Shown here: positions 25,429 to 34,450 of the stretch, piece by piece
Numbering within the stretch: position 1 is the first letter of the stretch
How the letters are laid out: each line of letters starts with the position of its first letter
NCBI GenBank assembly: GCA_947494325.1
Contig: CANLUS010000003.1
Coordinates: 186,001-250,000 of the forward strand
Origin: an uncultured Flavobacteriaceae bacterium
GTDB taxonomy: Bacteria; Bacteroidota; Bacteroidia; Flavobacteriales; Flavobacteriaceae
DNA: 64,000 nucleotides
Direction of reading: 5' to 3'
Notes under the pieces: generated by a model
Databases searched by the model: none
What the model was told of the DNA's origin: nothing
The model's input: the letters and a program-made list of their open reading frames with translations, nothing else
Translations under genes and position numbers: made by a program

Positions 25429-28035
25429 TTAGTTTATGAGTAGCTTCATGGTTTCGTAACTGTGAAATGGGCTTCCAATCTTACAGAAATATAAGCCTGA
25501 AGTTAATAGAGTTCGATCAATTACAATCTCATTGATCCCTACTACTACATCAAAGTTTAACTGTTTTACCAATTTGCCACTTACACTATAGATAAATAGA
25601 TTGGCAATGTGGTTTTTAGATGCGGTAAATGTAACTGTAGCTCGTTCTGACATTGGATTTGGAGACAACGTTGGATTGATAGACGCTACTGCTTCCTCAT
25701 TTTCTGTTGAAAGCGTCTTATTCGACGAAAAGCTTAGATCTTTTAATGATAGATTTTTAGTCTCTAATGCACCGTTTTCTGATTTCATAGTAAATACAAT
25801 AGACACAATATCATTTAATTCAAGTTTATCAACAGTTGGCGATGCAAAATCATCTAAAGAAATCTCGTGATCTCTAAGGTTTTCGTCTAAAGAAATAGAA
25901 GTGCTAAATTGATTTTCCCAACTTGAAATACTCTTTTTAATAAGTCTAATTTCTAATTGTCCCGTACCTTTCGCCGTTAATTTTAAGTTATTATAATCAG
26001 AAAGGTTTACCGGTTTAAACCTCGGTGTTAACGCACGGTATACAGATACATACTCTTTGGTGTCAGCCGTGATAGATACATTTCTTTCTATTGGAAAATC
26101 CGATGCATCTCGTGTATTTGTATTTTTTTCAATTACGTAGTTGTTAACCACGGTACTTTGCGCTGCATCATCGATACCCCAAGGACCATCAGACATGAAT
26201 AAATCATCTGGAGTTTCTGTACCATCTCCAATTCTGAATCCAATATCAAATAAATTTCCAGTTTCTAATTTTAAAGTACTAATGTATTTCTTTTCTAAAT
26301 TTATAGAAGCACTTACATATTCTATTGCACTTGTTTCTGTTGCTCTAATTCCTGCATCAAAAATAATCTCTTCGCTACCATTAGTATTAACAATGTCTAA
26401 TTCTAATCCACCATCTACATATTTACCTTTTTTTACAAAAACCGTAGGTGGTTTAGATAAATTATATGATGCAATTGGATTCTGAACTTCTAATAATGTA
26501 AGAACTTCTGTACCTAACAATAATAAATCATCTATCGAATTCGACCAAATTTGAAAATTGTAAAATTGTTGATCTGCACTATACTTATCAAGATTCCAAT
26601 GACTTTCTATTGAAAACTTGTTGGTTGTTTTATCTCTGTTTGCAGAAAAACTCAGCACATATTCTATTGAATTGTCAGTGTTTTTTATGATAGACTTTAT
26701 AAAACTTTGTCCGTTGATTTCCATCGTCGAAACAGATATTAATTCAGCACCCAATAGACGATCACAGATATATTTCGTGTGTTCATATACTCCTTTTTCA
26801 GTTTCTAAGGCCAAAATCGAAGCAATAATATTACCTCCGTTCATATAATCAACAGAATATAAATCTGTTGCATTTGTTATGTTTAACAAATCCATGGGAG
26901 ATGATTCAACAATATAATCTTCATTAATCGTTCCGATAGGAATAAAATCTTTTATTTTAACAGAAGCAGGAGCTGTTTTTTTAGCGTACGAAAATGATCT
27001 ACGTACTCTTTTAGCTTTTTTCTCATCGAATTTATAATTGGTCTTTACTCTGTTAAAGTTTCTTTTATTTATTTGATCAGACAATCTGTTGTTACTTTCA
27101 AGGCCACCATTATTTCCACCACTCGTTGGTGCTTCTATTACCGGACAAGCAGCTACTCCAGAACATGATGGATCATCACAATCAACCAGTCCATCTCCGT
27201 CATCATCAACACCATTAATACAATCTTCTTGAGGAACAGGAGCTGTTGGACATCTAGCACCATCATTACTGTTACTTGAAGGTCCGAATGCAAAAATGTT
27301 AGAAGACATTGAACTCGAATTATTGACGTTTTGTACACTGTTTATACGATAAACAGTACCAGTTTGGTTTGCAGAAACGTAAAAACTACCTGTTACATCA
27401 AAGTAAACTGCACCATAGGTATAATTTAAACCAGATAAAATAGGAACTTCTCCTAAACTTTCAACAACACCAGTACCCGCAATTACTCTATAAAGGATGT
27501 TGGTCTGTTTTTCAACGGTGTATAAATTTCCATCAACGGCGTTAAAGGCCCAATCATGAATGTTGATGTTTAGAGACAATTGTTCAGTCGAAATGTACTT
27601 TCCATAATTCGCTGAATCTGGGTTTAAATCGACTTTATAATAAGTTGTTCCACCTCCTTTTAGGTAATAGATGCCATCAGCATTAATGCCACCAACATAT
27701 CTGTTACTCGTAGGTAATTCATCAATATAGAACGTCGTTGTTTGAAAATCTTTACCAATTCTCACGATTGATTTTTCAGGAGAGGTTAAAGAGCCCCAAA
27801 TGAATCCATCTGCTGGGTTGTAGGCGGCTGCATTGATGTTGCCAGGTGTAACATCGGTAGCGACAGCATACGAATTACCAGAGGCTAAATCGATTGCATA
27901 AATGTCATTATATTGAAATAAATATGCGTTGTAATCACAATTAAAAGGTTGGTCTTGTGCTGATATCCCTAAACAATAGATACCGAATAGACATCTAAAA
28001 AAATGTTTTTTCATATTGTATTTTAATCGTTTCAT
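25429..28035 (-). CDS. Secreted propeller/carbohydrate-binding-like protein with T9SS tail
   Basis: 868 residues. A signal peptide ends near GISAQ (the ATG at 28014 would give a tidier one). Residues ~30-255 are a beta-propeller-like domain (NDIYAIDLASGNSYAV). There is a Ca-binding-like acidic repeat (NGVDDDGDGLVDCDDPSCSG) at ~272-292, then a basic linker. A beta-sandwich around 660-770 resembles carbohydrate-binding modules. The tail is a type A Por sorting domain (SPNPMSERATVTF, GLYFCKI). It should be displayed at the cell surface. Its promoter (site D) has three phased repeats, placing it in the same predicted regulon as the exopolysaccharide genes. It is probably a matrix or adhesion protein; that role is inferred. 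Confidence 0.85.
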   Translation of the reverse strand: MKRLKYNMKKHFFRCLFGIYCLGISAQDQPFNCDYNAYLFQYNDIYAIDLASGNSYAVATDVTPGNINAAAYNPADGFIWGSLTSPEKSIVRIGKDFQTTTFYIDELPTSNRYVGGINADGIYYLKGGGTTYYKVDLNPDSANYGKYISTEQLSLNINIHDWAFNAVDGNLYTVEKQTNILYRVIAGTGVVESLGEVPILSGLNYTYGAVYFDVTGSFYVSANQTGTVYRINSVQNVNNSSSMSSNIFAFGPSSNSNDGARCPTAPVPQEDCINGVDDDGDGLVDCDDPSCSGVAACPVIEAPTSGGNNGGLESNNRLSDQINKRNFNRVKTNYKFDEKKAKRVRRSFSYAKKTAPASVKIKDFIPIGTINEDYIVESSPMDLLNITNATDLYSVDYMNGGNIIASILALETEKGVYEHTKYICDRLLGAELISVSTMEINGQSFIKSIIKNTDNSIEYVLSFSANRDKTTNKFSIESHWNLDKYSADQQFYNFQIWSNSIDDLLLLGTEVLTLLEVQNPIASYNLSKPPTVFVKKGKYVDGGLELDIVNTNGSEEIIFDAGIRATETSAIEYVSASINLEKKYISTLKLETGNLFDIGFRIGDGTETPDDLFMSDGPWGIDDAAQSTVVNNYVIEKNTNTRDASDFPIERNVSITADTKEYVSVYRALTPRFKPVNLSDYNNLKLTAKGTGQLEIRLIKKSISSWENQFSTSISLDENLRDHEISLDDFASPTVDKLELNDIVSIVFTMKSENGALETKNLSLKDLSFSSNKTLSTENEEAVASINPTLSPNPMSERATVTFTASKNHIANLFIYSVSGKLVKQLNFDVVVGINEIVIDRTLLTSGLYFCKIGSPFHSYETMKLLIN

Positions 28036-28049
28036 AACTTTTTTTTTGA

Positions 28050-28138
28050 CAAAGATATTGGCATTTGAAGTGTAGCTTAGATCAAATTAGATAAGTAAGC
28101 TATCTCTTTAGATGAATGGTAATTTAATATCGATGAGT
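28050..28138 (-). promoter_or_regulatory. Phased-repeat operator and promoter (site D)
   Basis: TAGATAAGT (28088), TAGATGAAT (28109) and TCGATGAGT (28130) are spaced 21 bp. The proximal repeat is exactly 30 bp from a perfect -7 box, TATCTTTG, on the minus strand (28057-28050). It drives the sorted secreted-protein gene. Confidence 0.72.
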
Positions 28139-28182
28139 TGAAAAGTTAGCAAGGAAGCAACCATAATGTGTAAAAAATGAAA

Positions 28183-28231
28183 AGGAGTGTTATGAGTTAA
28201 GATTTTACTTAACTTTTATCATAACACTCCT
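28183..28231 (-). terminator. Long bulged stem-loop, minus strand
   Basis: A 13-bp outer stem (28183-28195 with 28219-28231) and a 6-bp inner stem, followed on the minus strand by a T-rich run. It is probably a second stop downstream of the 28371 terminator. The gap 28036-28663 holds two operator sites, two terminators and a predicted small RNA; no convincing protein gene. Confidence 0.55.
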
Positions 28232-28365
28232 ATCGTCCCTATGTTATTCGAATATGACAGTTTTAGAAAAAGAGGGAATAGTTATTCGTGATATGAACAC
28301 ATCCTATTTCCTCTAAAAAAAGCCACCTCATTACTATGCATTATTTGCTTTTAATCTGGTGTCGT

Positions 28366-28505
28366 TTAAAAAAGAGGTGTGGGTTAAACTCATATTTAAC
28401 ACATGTTCACACCTCTTTATACTCCCCAGTATATTCTTCGATTCGGTATGCTTTCGAATACTTAAAGTTTCTATTTGCATTCGCATCTTCAGTTATTACA
28501 TTTTG
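28366..28505 (-). ncRNA. Predicted small RNA from phased-repeat promoter
   Basis: The promoter at site F (perfect -7 box at 28518-28511) and the terminator at 28371-28418 bracket a transcript of about 135-140 nt in a stretch without a known gene. A 50-codon open frame (ATG at 28486, stop near 28334) runs through the terminator stem and past it, so the product is more likely an RNA than a protein. No family was recognised. Confidence 0.4.
28371..28418 (-). terminator. Intrinsic terminator of predicted small RNA
   Basis: An 11-bp outer stem (28371-28381 with 28408-28418), an inner 6-bp stem, then six T on the minus strand. Also a likely end for read-through from the signalling operon. Confidence 0.7.
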
Positions 28506-28510
28506 ATATT

Positions 28511-28578
28511 CAAAGATACTTTAGAAGAAAGGTCGAAATAAGAGATTTTCGTTGAGTATCCATTTTATCTAGACGAAT
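28511..28578 (-). promoter_or_regulatory. Phased-repeat operator and promoter (site F)
   Basis: TCGTTGAGT (28549) and TAGACGAAT (28570) are 21 bp apart, and the proximal repeat is exactly 30 bp from a perfect TATCTTTG -7 box on the minus strand (28518-28511). It lies just after the end of the signalling operon and points into the gap. Confidence 0.65.
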
Positions 28579-28663
28579 GGAAGTATCGCATAGATAATTG
28601 AATTTAAGTATGAAAAATAAAGTGGTGTTTTGCTAATAAAAAATGAAAAATATGGAGTATTTC

Positions 28664-29374
28664 TTAGAGTAAGTTTAATCGCTTCATTAATTCTGGACGA
28701 TTAGAACGACTCACAGGAATAACGTCTTTTTTGATAAGAACACTATTATCTTCAATATCGATAATTTGCTTTACATTAATAATATACGATCGATGCACTT
28801 TCAGAAACAAATTGTCAGGTAATTTTTCTTCAATTTTTTTAAGTGTAGAATGCACCGTATAATTTTTTTCTTCGGTTTTTACCAAGATATAATCACCTTT
28901 TGCTTCTATTAGATAAATACTTGCAATATTTATTTTAATTAATCGTCTATCAATGTTTACATATAGCTCCTTGTCTGTAGAAGATTGGTTGGTGTCATTC
29001 GTATCTGATATTTGCTCTGTGTATCCTGAAGATTTCGCTTTTTGAACAGCCTTCTCAAAACGAGGTAGTAAAACCGGTTTCACCAGGTAATCTACAATAC
29101 AATCATATTCGAACGCTTCAATTGCAAAATTCGCGTCCGAGGTTGTTAAAACAATTTTAGGAGGATTTTTTAACGTTTGAATAAAATCAAAACCTGTAAA
29201 ATCAGGCATATGAATATCTAAAAATATGAGATCTACTTCATTTTGATTTAAAAACTTTATGGCCTCTATGGCATTCGGAAATTCATCAAGAACAATAAGA
29301 TCATCCAGTTTACTGCATAACTGATTAATTATGGCTCTTGCGGTAGATTCATCATCAATAATAATACACTTCAT
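28664..29374 (-). CDS. LytTR-family response regulator
   Basis: 236 residues. A full receiver (IIIDDES, phospho-acceptor Asp53 in LIFLDIHMPD, Thr in VLTTSD, Lys in YLVKPVLL) is followed by a linker and a LytTR DNA-binding domain at ~140-236 (IASIYLIEAKGDYILVKTEE, FLKVHRSYIINVKQI). It is the last gene of the seven-gene signalling operon, 9 bp after the HPt gene, and so the likely output of the relay. LytTR proteins bind 9-bp direct repeats about 21 bp apart, the pattern at sites A-F. One of those sites precedes its own operon, suggesting autoregulation. Confidence 0.93.
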   Translation of the reverse strand: MKCIIIDDESTARAIINQLCSKLDDLIVLDEFPNAIEAIKFLNQNEVDLIFLDIHMPDFTGFDFIQTLKNPPKIVLTTSDANFAIEAFEYDCIVDYLVKPVLLPRFEKAVQKAKSSGYTEQISDTNDTNQSSTDKELYVNIDRRLIKINIASIYLIEAKGDYILVKTEEKNYTVHSTLKKIEEKLPDNLFLKVHRSYIINVKQIIDIEDNSVLIKKDVIPVSRSNRPELMKRLNLL

Positions 29375-29383
29375 AAAGGCTCG

Positions 29384-29701
29384 TTATAGGTTTTCGAGAT
29401 AATTTGTTATGGTCTGCAAAATTGATTCAAATTCTGATGAAAGAGCTGTGCTGCCTTCTCTTAAATTATCTTCATACGCTACTGCAATCTCATAACTTTT
29501 ATCAAGCCCTAAAATACTAATTTTATGTTTAAGTTTATGAACGTTATCCGCGGTTAGTTCAAAATTACCAGAATTTAAATTTGTCTGATATGATTTTTTC
29601 TCTTCTGGAAACTCTTCTTTTAGGATGTCAAGAATTTTAGTTTTAAAGGATTCATCACCTCCAGAAAGTTCTTCTATATAAGAGATATTAGGTTTTTCCA
29701 T
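29384..29701 (-). CDS. HPt phosphotransfer protein
   Basis: 105 residues, a stand-alone histidine phosphotransfer domain with His55 in NVHKLKHKISILGL, the helical-bundle motif of HPt proteins. It carries phosphoryl groups between receivers. It sits between the second histidine kinase (3 bp) and the LytTR gene (9 bp), which suggests a multistep relay, perhaps also reaching the CheY-like receiver at the operon start or the receiver-GT2 fusion. Confidence 0.85.
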   Translation of the reverse strand: MEKPNISYIEELSGGDESFKTKILDILKEEFPEEKKSYQTNLNSGNFELTADNVHKLKHKISILGLDKSYEIAVAYEDNLREGSTALSSEFESILQTITNYLENL

Positions 29702-29704
29702 ATT

Positions 29705-30853
29705 CTATTTTTTTAAGGTAAAATGAAATGTTGTTCCTTTACCAGGTTCAGATGTCAACCAAATATCCCCTTCATAAAGATGAACTATTTTTTTTACAAT
29801 TGATAGACCCATTCCTGTTGATTTTAAATTGTTCTCAAGAGATTCAAAGGTCTTAAATATTTTGTTAAAATACACGTTTTCAATCCCTTTGCCGTTATCT
29901 TGAACATAAAACTCCCAAAACTCATCTTTTTCTAAAGCACCAATTTCGATATATCCATTGGCTTTGTCATTAAAATTAATTGCATTGTCAATTAAATTTT
30001 GAAATAGTTGTTGCAATCTATATCGATCACCTTTAACAACCGGTAAGAACTTTCTGATTATTGCTATATGCTCAGGGATTTTTAAGACACTCAGTGTATC
30101 GTCAATCAACACATTAATGTCAACATCGTACGTATCTACTTGATTTTTATCTATTGTTGAATATTCAAGAATACCACTAATCAAAGTATCCATTTTATCC
30201 ACATTACTTCTAATTAGTCTAAGTTGTTGTTTTCCATAATCATCAAATTTATCTTTATAATCTTCATGGAGCCACATGGTTAAACCATCAATACTCCGTA
30301 AAGGTGATTTTAAATCATGAGATACCATATGTGCATAATCACTTAGTTCTTGGTTTTGAATTTCAAGATTACTCAGTAAATTATGTTGTTCAGCAAAAAC
30401 TTTGCATGCTTTTAAGTTAATAGAAAATGTATCAATCACAGATTGTAATTGGAGTAAATCCTTTGTGCGTAAATTGTTTTTTTTTGAAAATAAGAATAAG
30501 AACCCTTGATCCTTTAAAGTAAAGATTGCCAGATTTCCATCTTTTATTTCAATAGGAGCGAGGTCCTCATAACGATCATCGTATTTAATAAGTTTGGTGC
30601 TTTTAATAGTACTTAATAACCAATCAATCTCTTTCGATGATTTTATGTTGATTTCCTTACCTCTAGGTATTGAATATTTAGAAATGAGCCTCTTTTCTTT
30701 AGTTTCTATAATCCAGGCTGCATTGAGGTTTTTACGCTTTAAAACTAATTTCAAAAAAGAATCACAACTCTTTTTATAATCAAGAGATTTCCCTATTGCC
30801 ATGGAAAATTCATAGAGTTGGAGAATATCTGATATATGCGTTTGTGTATTCAT
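29705..30853 (-). CDS. Soluble sensor histidine kinase (partner of FIST sensor)
   Basis: 382 residues with no membrane span. The N-terminal ~160 residues look like a GAF-type sensory domain. The dimerisation helix is YAHMVSHDLKSPLRSIDGL (phospho-acceptor His), followed by an ATPase domain (NLIDNAINFND, DNGKGIENVYF, GMGLSIVKKIV). The kinase core closely resembles that of the PAS kinase at 31953, so the two are paralogues. It directly follows the FIST gene with no gap, as NosP-associated kinases do in other bacteria. It probably feeds the HPt and LytTR proteins downstream. Confidence 0.9.
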   Translation of the reverse strand: MNTQTHISDILQLYEFSMAIGKSLDYKKSCDSFLKLVLKRKNLNAAWIIETKEKRLISKYSIPRGKEINIKSSKEIDWLLSTIKSTKLIKYDDRYEDLAPIEIKDGNLAIFTLKDQGFLFLFSKKNNLRTKDLLQLQSVIDTFSINLKACKVFAEQHNLLSNLEIQNQELSDYAHMVSHDLKSPLRSIDGLTMWLHEDYKDKFDDYGKQQLRLIRSNVDKMDTLISGILEYSTIDKNQVDTYDVDINVLIDDTLSVLKIPEHIAIIRKFLPVVKGDRYRLQQLFQNLIDNAINFNDKANGYIEIGALEKDEFWEFYVQDNGKGIENVYFNKIFKTFESLENNLKSTGMGLSIVKKIVHLYEGDIWLTSEPGKGTTFHFTLKK

Positions 30854-31951
30854 CTATTCAAATAAACCGACAACAACGGTTTTATTATAAAAATCAAGAA
30901 ACCCCTCTCCATAAGATGAAATTTCACCTAGAGTTAATGCACCACTTATAGATATGTTAGGGTGTTTTTCTTTTATTGTTTGAGTAATTGCATTTAGTTC
31001 TTGGTCAAAATTGTCTTCTAAGAACAGAACACGAGAGATACAATCAATAATGATCGCTTTTGTCGGTGAAATAGCTTGTTCTAGACTTTCTTCAGCAGCC
31101 AATTTAGACGCTTGGATTAAAGAATTTTCGTTTCCATTTAAGATGTCTACAAGTGTATTATCTTCTAGTTCTCCAACACAAATAATCTCACCTAAATCGT
31201 TAACCATTAACGGGTCTCTTACGATACATTCTGCATTATCTTTAACAATTCCAAATGGATAACCTTTAGCAATATCGAAAAAATTGTTATTGGTGAACTG
31301 TTTGTTAGCATGTAATTCAACAACTTCTTTATACACCTTGAATGGATTTTCCCAATTAATTTCTTTAATAATATTGCCTTCTGCTTTTGTTACAATAAAC
31401 GGTCCGGCAACTTTATTCCACCCATGTCGTACACCAATTTGAGATTGCATTCTCATTACACAAAATACCGCAGCGTCTTGATAAAAACCTTCATTAGAGA
31501 AAACACATGGCTTTTGTTCTAATGTAAGACTTCCAGCTCCACCACCGAAATAGTTGGTTCGCATTCCGTAAGTTTCATAGAGCTCACTTAGGTAATATGA
31601 AATATTTGAAGTTAATCCGTCGACATAGGTAAAAAGACTATATGGCTCATTTTTGTCAAAATTCACCTGAGGAATGCGATACTCCTTTTTACTAACATTA
31701 TGCACTAAAAATAAGTTTTCGACATTGTGAAGTCGATTAATCACAATCCCTTTCTCCAAAATGGAATTCTCATGAACAACCTTTGGAAATAGGCCTCCTA
31801 TAAACTTTAAATTTACAGAGTTTAGGGCTATAATTAATTCATTAATATCAACTTCAGTGTGCTCTCCAATTGATATTAAAACAGCTTCGTCTTTTGCATG
31901 TTGTGATATCAGATTAACGATTTCGATAATTCTTACAGTTGTAATTAGCAT
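30854..31951 (-). CDS. FIST-domain sensor (NosP-like)
   Basis: 365 residues covering both FIST halves: the N-terminal part (to ~residue 200, with TYGMRTNYFGGGAGSLTLEQ) and the C-terminal part (VVELHANKQFTNNNFFDIAK, FGIVKDNAECIVRDPLMVND, GALTLGEISSYG). FIST proteins sense small ligands; the NosP subgroup binds haem and nitric oxide and controls a neighbouring kinase. Haem binding cannot be proven from the sequence, but an adjoining kinase and an H-NOX protein in the same operon support a NosP role. Start 1 bp after the PAS kinase stop. Confidence 0.85.
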   Translation of the reverse strand: MLITTVRIIEIVNLISQHAKDEAVLISIGEHTEVDINELIIALNSVNLKFIGGLFPKVVHENSILEKGIVINRLHNVENLFLVHNVSKKEYRIPQVNFDKNEPYSLFTYVDGLTSNISYYLSELYETYGMRTNYFGGGAGSLTLEQKPCVFSNEGFYQDAAVFCVMRMQSQIGVRHGWNKVAGPFIVTKAEGNIIKEINWENPFKVYKEVVELHANKQFTNNNFFDIAKGYPFGIVKDNAECIVRDPLMVNDLGEIICVGELEDNTLVDILNGNENSLIQASKLAAEESLEQAISPTKAIIIDCISRVLFLEDNFDQELNAITQTIKEKHPNISISGALTLGEISSYGEGFLDFYNKTVVVGLFE

Positions 31952-31952
31952 A

Positions 31953-33911
31953 TCACTTTTTTAGTGTAAAATAAAACTTTGAACCTTTTTCTAGTTCACT
32001 TTCCAACCATATACTTCCTTCATGTAAATTGACAATTTTCTTAACAATAGACAGGCCAATACCTGTGGAATCTTTATTTTTATTTAAAGCATGAAAGATT
32101 TTAAATATTTTATTGTGAAATTTTTGATCAATTCCGATTCCATTATCACTTATTGAAAACTGAAAATATCCTTTTTTATCTTCAACATCAATTTGAATCT
32201 GACCTTTATCTTTATTATTAAATTTAATGGCGTTACTCATTAAGTTTTGAAACACCTGTTGTAGTTTTGTTTTATCACCAACAACTATTGGCAATTTTTT
32301 TACTATAGTTACATTGATGTGGTCTGGTATATATAGTATATTAATTAAATCTGTAACTATTTGATTTGTATCTACTTCGGTAATTTTTGAATTATCTGCC
32401 CCGACGCTCGAATAGTTTAGAATATCGGAAATTAATAACTCCATTTTTTCAAGTGTCATTTCAATAAGATCTAAATTTTGAATACTTGTTTCGTCTAGCT
32501 TATCTTTATTATCTTCTTTTAACCAGCTTACTAAGGCATCTATGCTTCTTAATGGCGATTTTAAATCATGCGATACAATATGTGCGTACTCTTGAAGTTC
32601 ATCATTGCTCTTTTCTAGTTCCAAAAGAAGACTTTCTTTCTGTAATTCTAAGATTTTATTATTGGTAATATCTAAATGGATACCTATTGAACCCACTACA
32701 TTGCCATTTATATCATAATTCGGAGCACCACTAATCAACCAATGTTTTTTGGCCCCTGACTTCGTTTTCACCTCAAGTTCATAAGAATTTGATTGTCCTC
32801 TTTCACGTTTCTTATTTTCATTTTTTATTTTGTCTTCTTGAGCAGTTTCCAAAAAAATGTCACCCGCCTTTTTGCCGATTAATTCCGTTTCGGTATACCC
32901 AGACATTTCAGTGAAACTCTGATTCACCAGTAAAATTTCATCTTCGGTATTAACTTCCATTAACCCTAAATTCATATTGGCAATAATACTGCTGTATTTT
33001 TGCTTCTGAGATTCTAAACTCTTTCTGTAGGTTCTGTTTAGGGTTACATCTCTATAGGTCCATAGATGACCACGATACACATTATTCTTTAAAATAGGTA
33101 TAAAATCACGTTCTAGAACAGTGCCGTTTTTCATGGTCAACTCATCAGCTAAGACCGTCTCCTTTTTTTCTAGAATTTCGTCAATTCGTTTCACAAATTC
33201 ATTTTCATTTTCAAAAAGGCTTTTGCTTTTTTCTGCAGCGTCTGAGCAATCTTCTCCTTTGAGGGATTCGGCATCTACAGGAATACTAAATAACTCACAG
33301 AATTTTTTATTTGTAAGGACTATTTTTCGATGTTCATCTTCTAAGAGAACACCACTATCAAGATTTAAGATGAGAGAAGATAAACGACTTTCAGATTTAA
33401 TGAGTCGTTCTTCAGACGCCTTTTGAGCCGATATATCTCTAACAATTCCTTGAGCGGCAATCGGTTCATTTTTTTTGTTAAAAACGACACTTGCATTAAT
33501 ATGAACCCATTTTAAATTACCAGATTTGGTATGTACCCTTGCCTCATAATTTTTGAAAAATCCGTTTTTTCGCAACGCTGCAAAAGAAGTCATGGCGTAT
33601 TTATAATCTTCTTTATAGATTAAGTCGACCACATTTAACGATTCTTTTTCAATATCAAAACCAAATAGCGTAACGGCTGCATCATTAAAACGAATCACAT
33701 TACCGCTTAAATCCATAACAACATAGGCATCTACGATATTTTCAAAAATACCTTGTAGTTGCGAGGATTTTTCATCTAATAAATGTTCTAATTTTTGAGA
33801 GGTTTCATATAAAACCCTAGATTTATCTTCTAGAATTTTTTCTGCTGCTTTGCGAGCTGCTTTTTCTCTTTTTAGAGCTCTTTGTAGTATGTCAATTTGC
33901 TCTTGACTCAT
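31953..33911 (-). CDS. Multi-PAS sensor histidine kinase
   Basis: 652 residues, cytoplasmic. An N-terminal coiled coil (1-50) is followed by three PAS modules at ~55-165 (VDAYVVMDLSGNVIRFNDAA), ~175-295 and ~305-425 (NMNLGLMEVNTEDEILLVNQ), the phospho-acceptor helix EYAHIVSHDLKSPLRSIDAL (~440) and an ATPase domain (NLMSNAIKFNN, DNGIGIDQKF, GIGLSIVKKIV). Its start overlaps the H-NOX stop by 1 bp, so the H-NOX protein is the expected ligand-sensing partner, as with other H-NOX-associated kinases. The PAS domains may add redox or other inputs. Confidence 0.92.
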   Translation of the reverse strand: MSQEQIDILQRALKREKAARKAAEKILEDKSRVLYETSQKLEHLLDEKSSQLQGIFENIVDAYVVMDLSGNVIRFNDAAVTLFGFDIEKESLNVVDLIYKEDYKYAMTSFAALRKNGFFKNYEARVHTKSGNLKWVHINASVVFNKKNEPIAAQGIVRDISAQKASEERLIKSESRLSSLILNLDSGVLLEDEHRKIVLTNKKFCELFSIPVDAESLKGEDCSDAAEKSKSLFENENEFVKRIDEILEKKETVLADELTMKNGTVLERDFIPILKNNVYRGHLWTYRDVTLNRTYRKSLESQKQKYSSIIANMNLGLMEVNTEDEILLVNQSFTEMSGYTETELIGKKAGDIFLETAQEDKIKNENKKRERGQSNSYELEVKTKSGAKKHWLISGAPNYDINGNVVGSIGIHLDITNNKILELQKESLLLELEKSNDELQEYAHIVSHDLKSPLRSIDALVSWLKEDNKDKLDETSIQNLDLIEMTLEKMELLISDILNYSSVGADNSKITEVDTNQIVTDLINILYIPDHINVTIVKKLPIVVGDKTKLQQVFQNLMSNAIKFNNKDKGQIQIDVEDKKGYFQFSISDNGIGIDQKFHNKIFKIFHALNKNKDSTGIGLSIVKKIVNLHEGSIWLESELEKGSKFYFTLKK

Positions 33912-34450
33912 TAATTCTTGTTGACGATGAATTTTACTTCGGTACCATCATCTTTGATTTTTTCAAGTTCAATTGTCGCCGTGCTATTAAAGTGTTCGAA
34001 TGTTTTATTCATCAACCCTAGACCAAAATGATGCATAGCTCTACTCGATTTATAGATCATCACAAGTGAGTTTTCTGTTTTCTCTAAAACGTCAAAAGTT
34101 GGTAATTCAGCATCAGGATAAATCTTACGCACTTCAACATGAATATGATCTTCAATAGAAGCTAACATTTCAATTGGATCAGAATAGGTTGCTAGTAAAC
34201 CAGGATAACTTTCCTCAAGTACACTAAAAAAATGCTCTGCATAAACTAGCAGTAAATCATCAATCGAGATCCCTGTATCAGCACTTAAATGTTGCAATAA
34301 TTGAAGCATTTCAGAAAACTTATAGGTACCAATAGAAGTATAAACACCTCCGGATTCTAAGGTTGATTTTTGAATAATGGCGTCTACCATTTCTAATCCG
34401 AATTTATCCTCAACTAGGTCTAAAAATTCTGTAAATACAATTCCTTTCAT
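33911..34450 (-). CDS. H-NOX haem sensor protein
   Basis: 179 residues, one complete H-NOX (HNOB) domain. Proximal haem ligand His104 lies in DHIHVEVRKIYPDAELP, and the haem-carboxylate motif Y-x-S-x-R is Tyr133, Ser135, Arg137 (MIYKSSRAMHHF). H-NOX proteins bind NO (some also O2) and regulate a neighbouring histidine kinase, here the PAS kinase that overlaps its stop. All key residues are intact. It sits 1 bp after the CheY-like receiver. In other bacteria such systems control biofilm formation, which fits the nearby polysaccharide locus. Confidence 0.94.
   Translation of the reverse strand: MKGIVFTEFLDLVEDKFGLEMVDAIIQKSTLESGGVYTSIGTYKFSEMLQLLQHLSADTGISIDDLLLVYAEHFFSVLEESYPGLLATYSDPIEMLASIEDHIHVEVRKIYPDAELPTFDVLEKTENSLVMIYKSSRAMHHFGLGLMNKTFEHFNSTATIELEKIKDDGTEVKFIVNKN

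Noticed and set aside
28334-28486. 50-codon open frame on the minus strand downstream of site F
   Set aside because: It runs through a strong terminator stem and ends beyond it, so a terminated RNA would lack the stop codon; a small RNA is the better reading.
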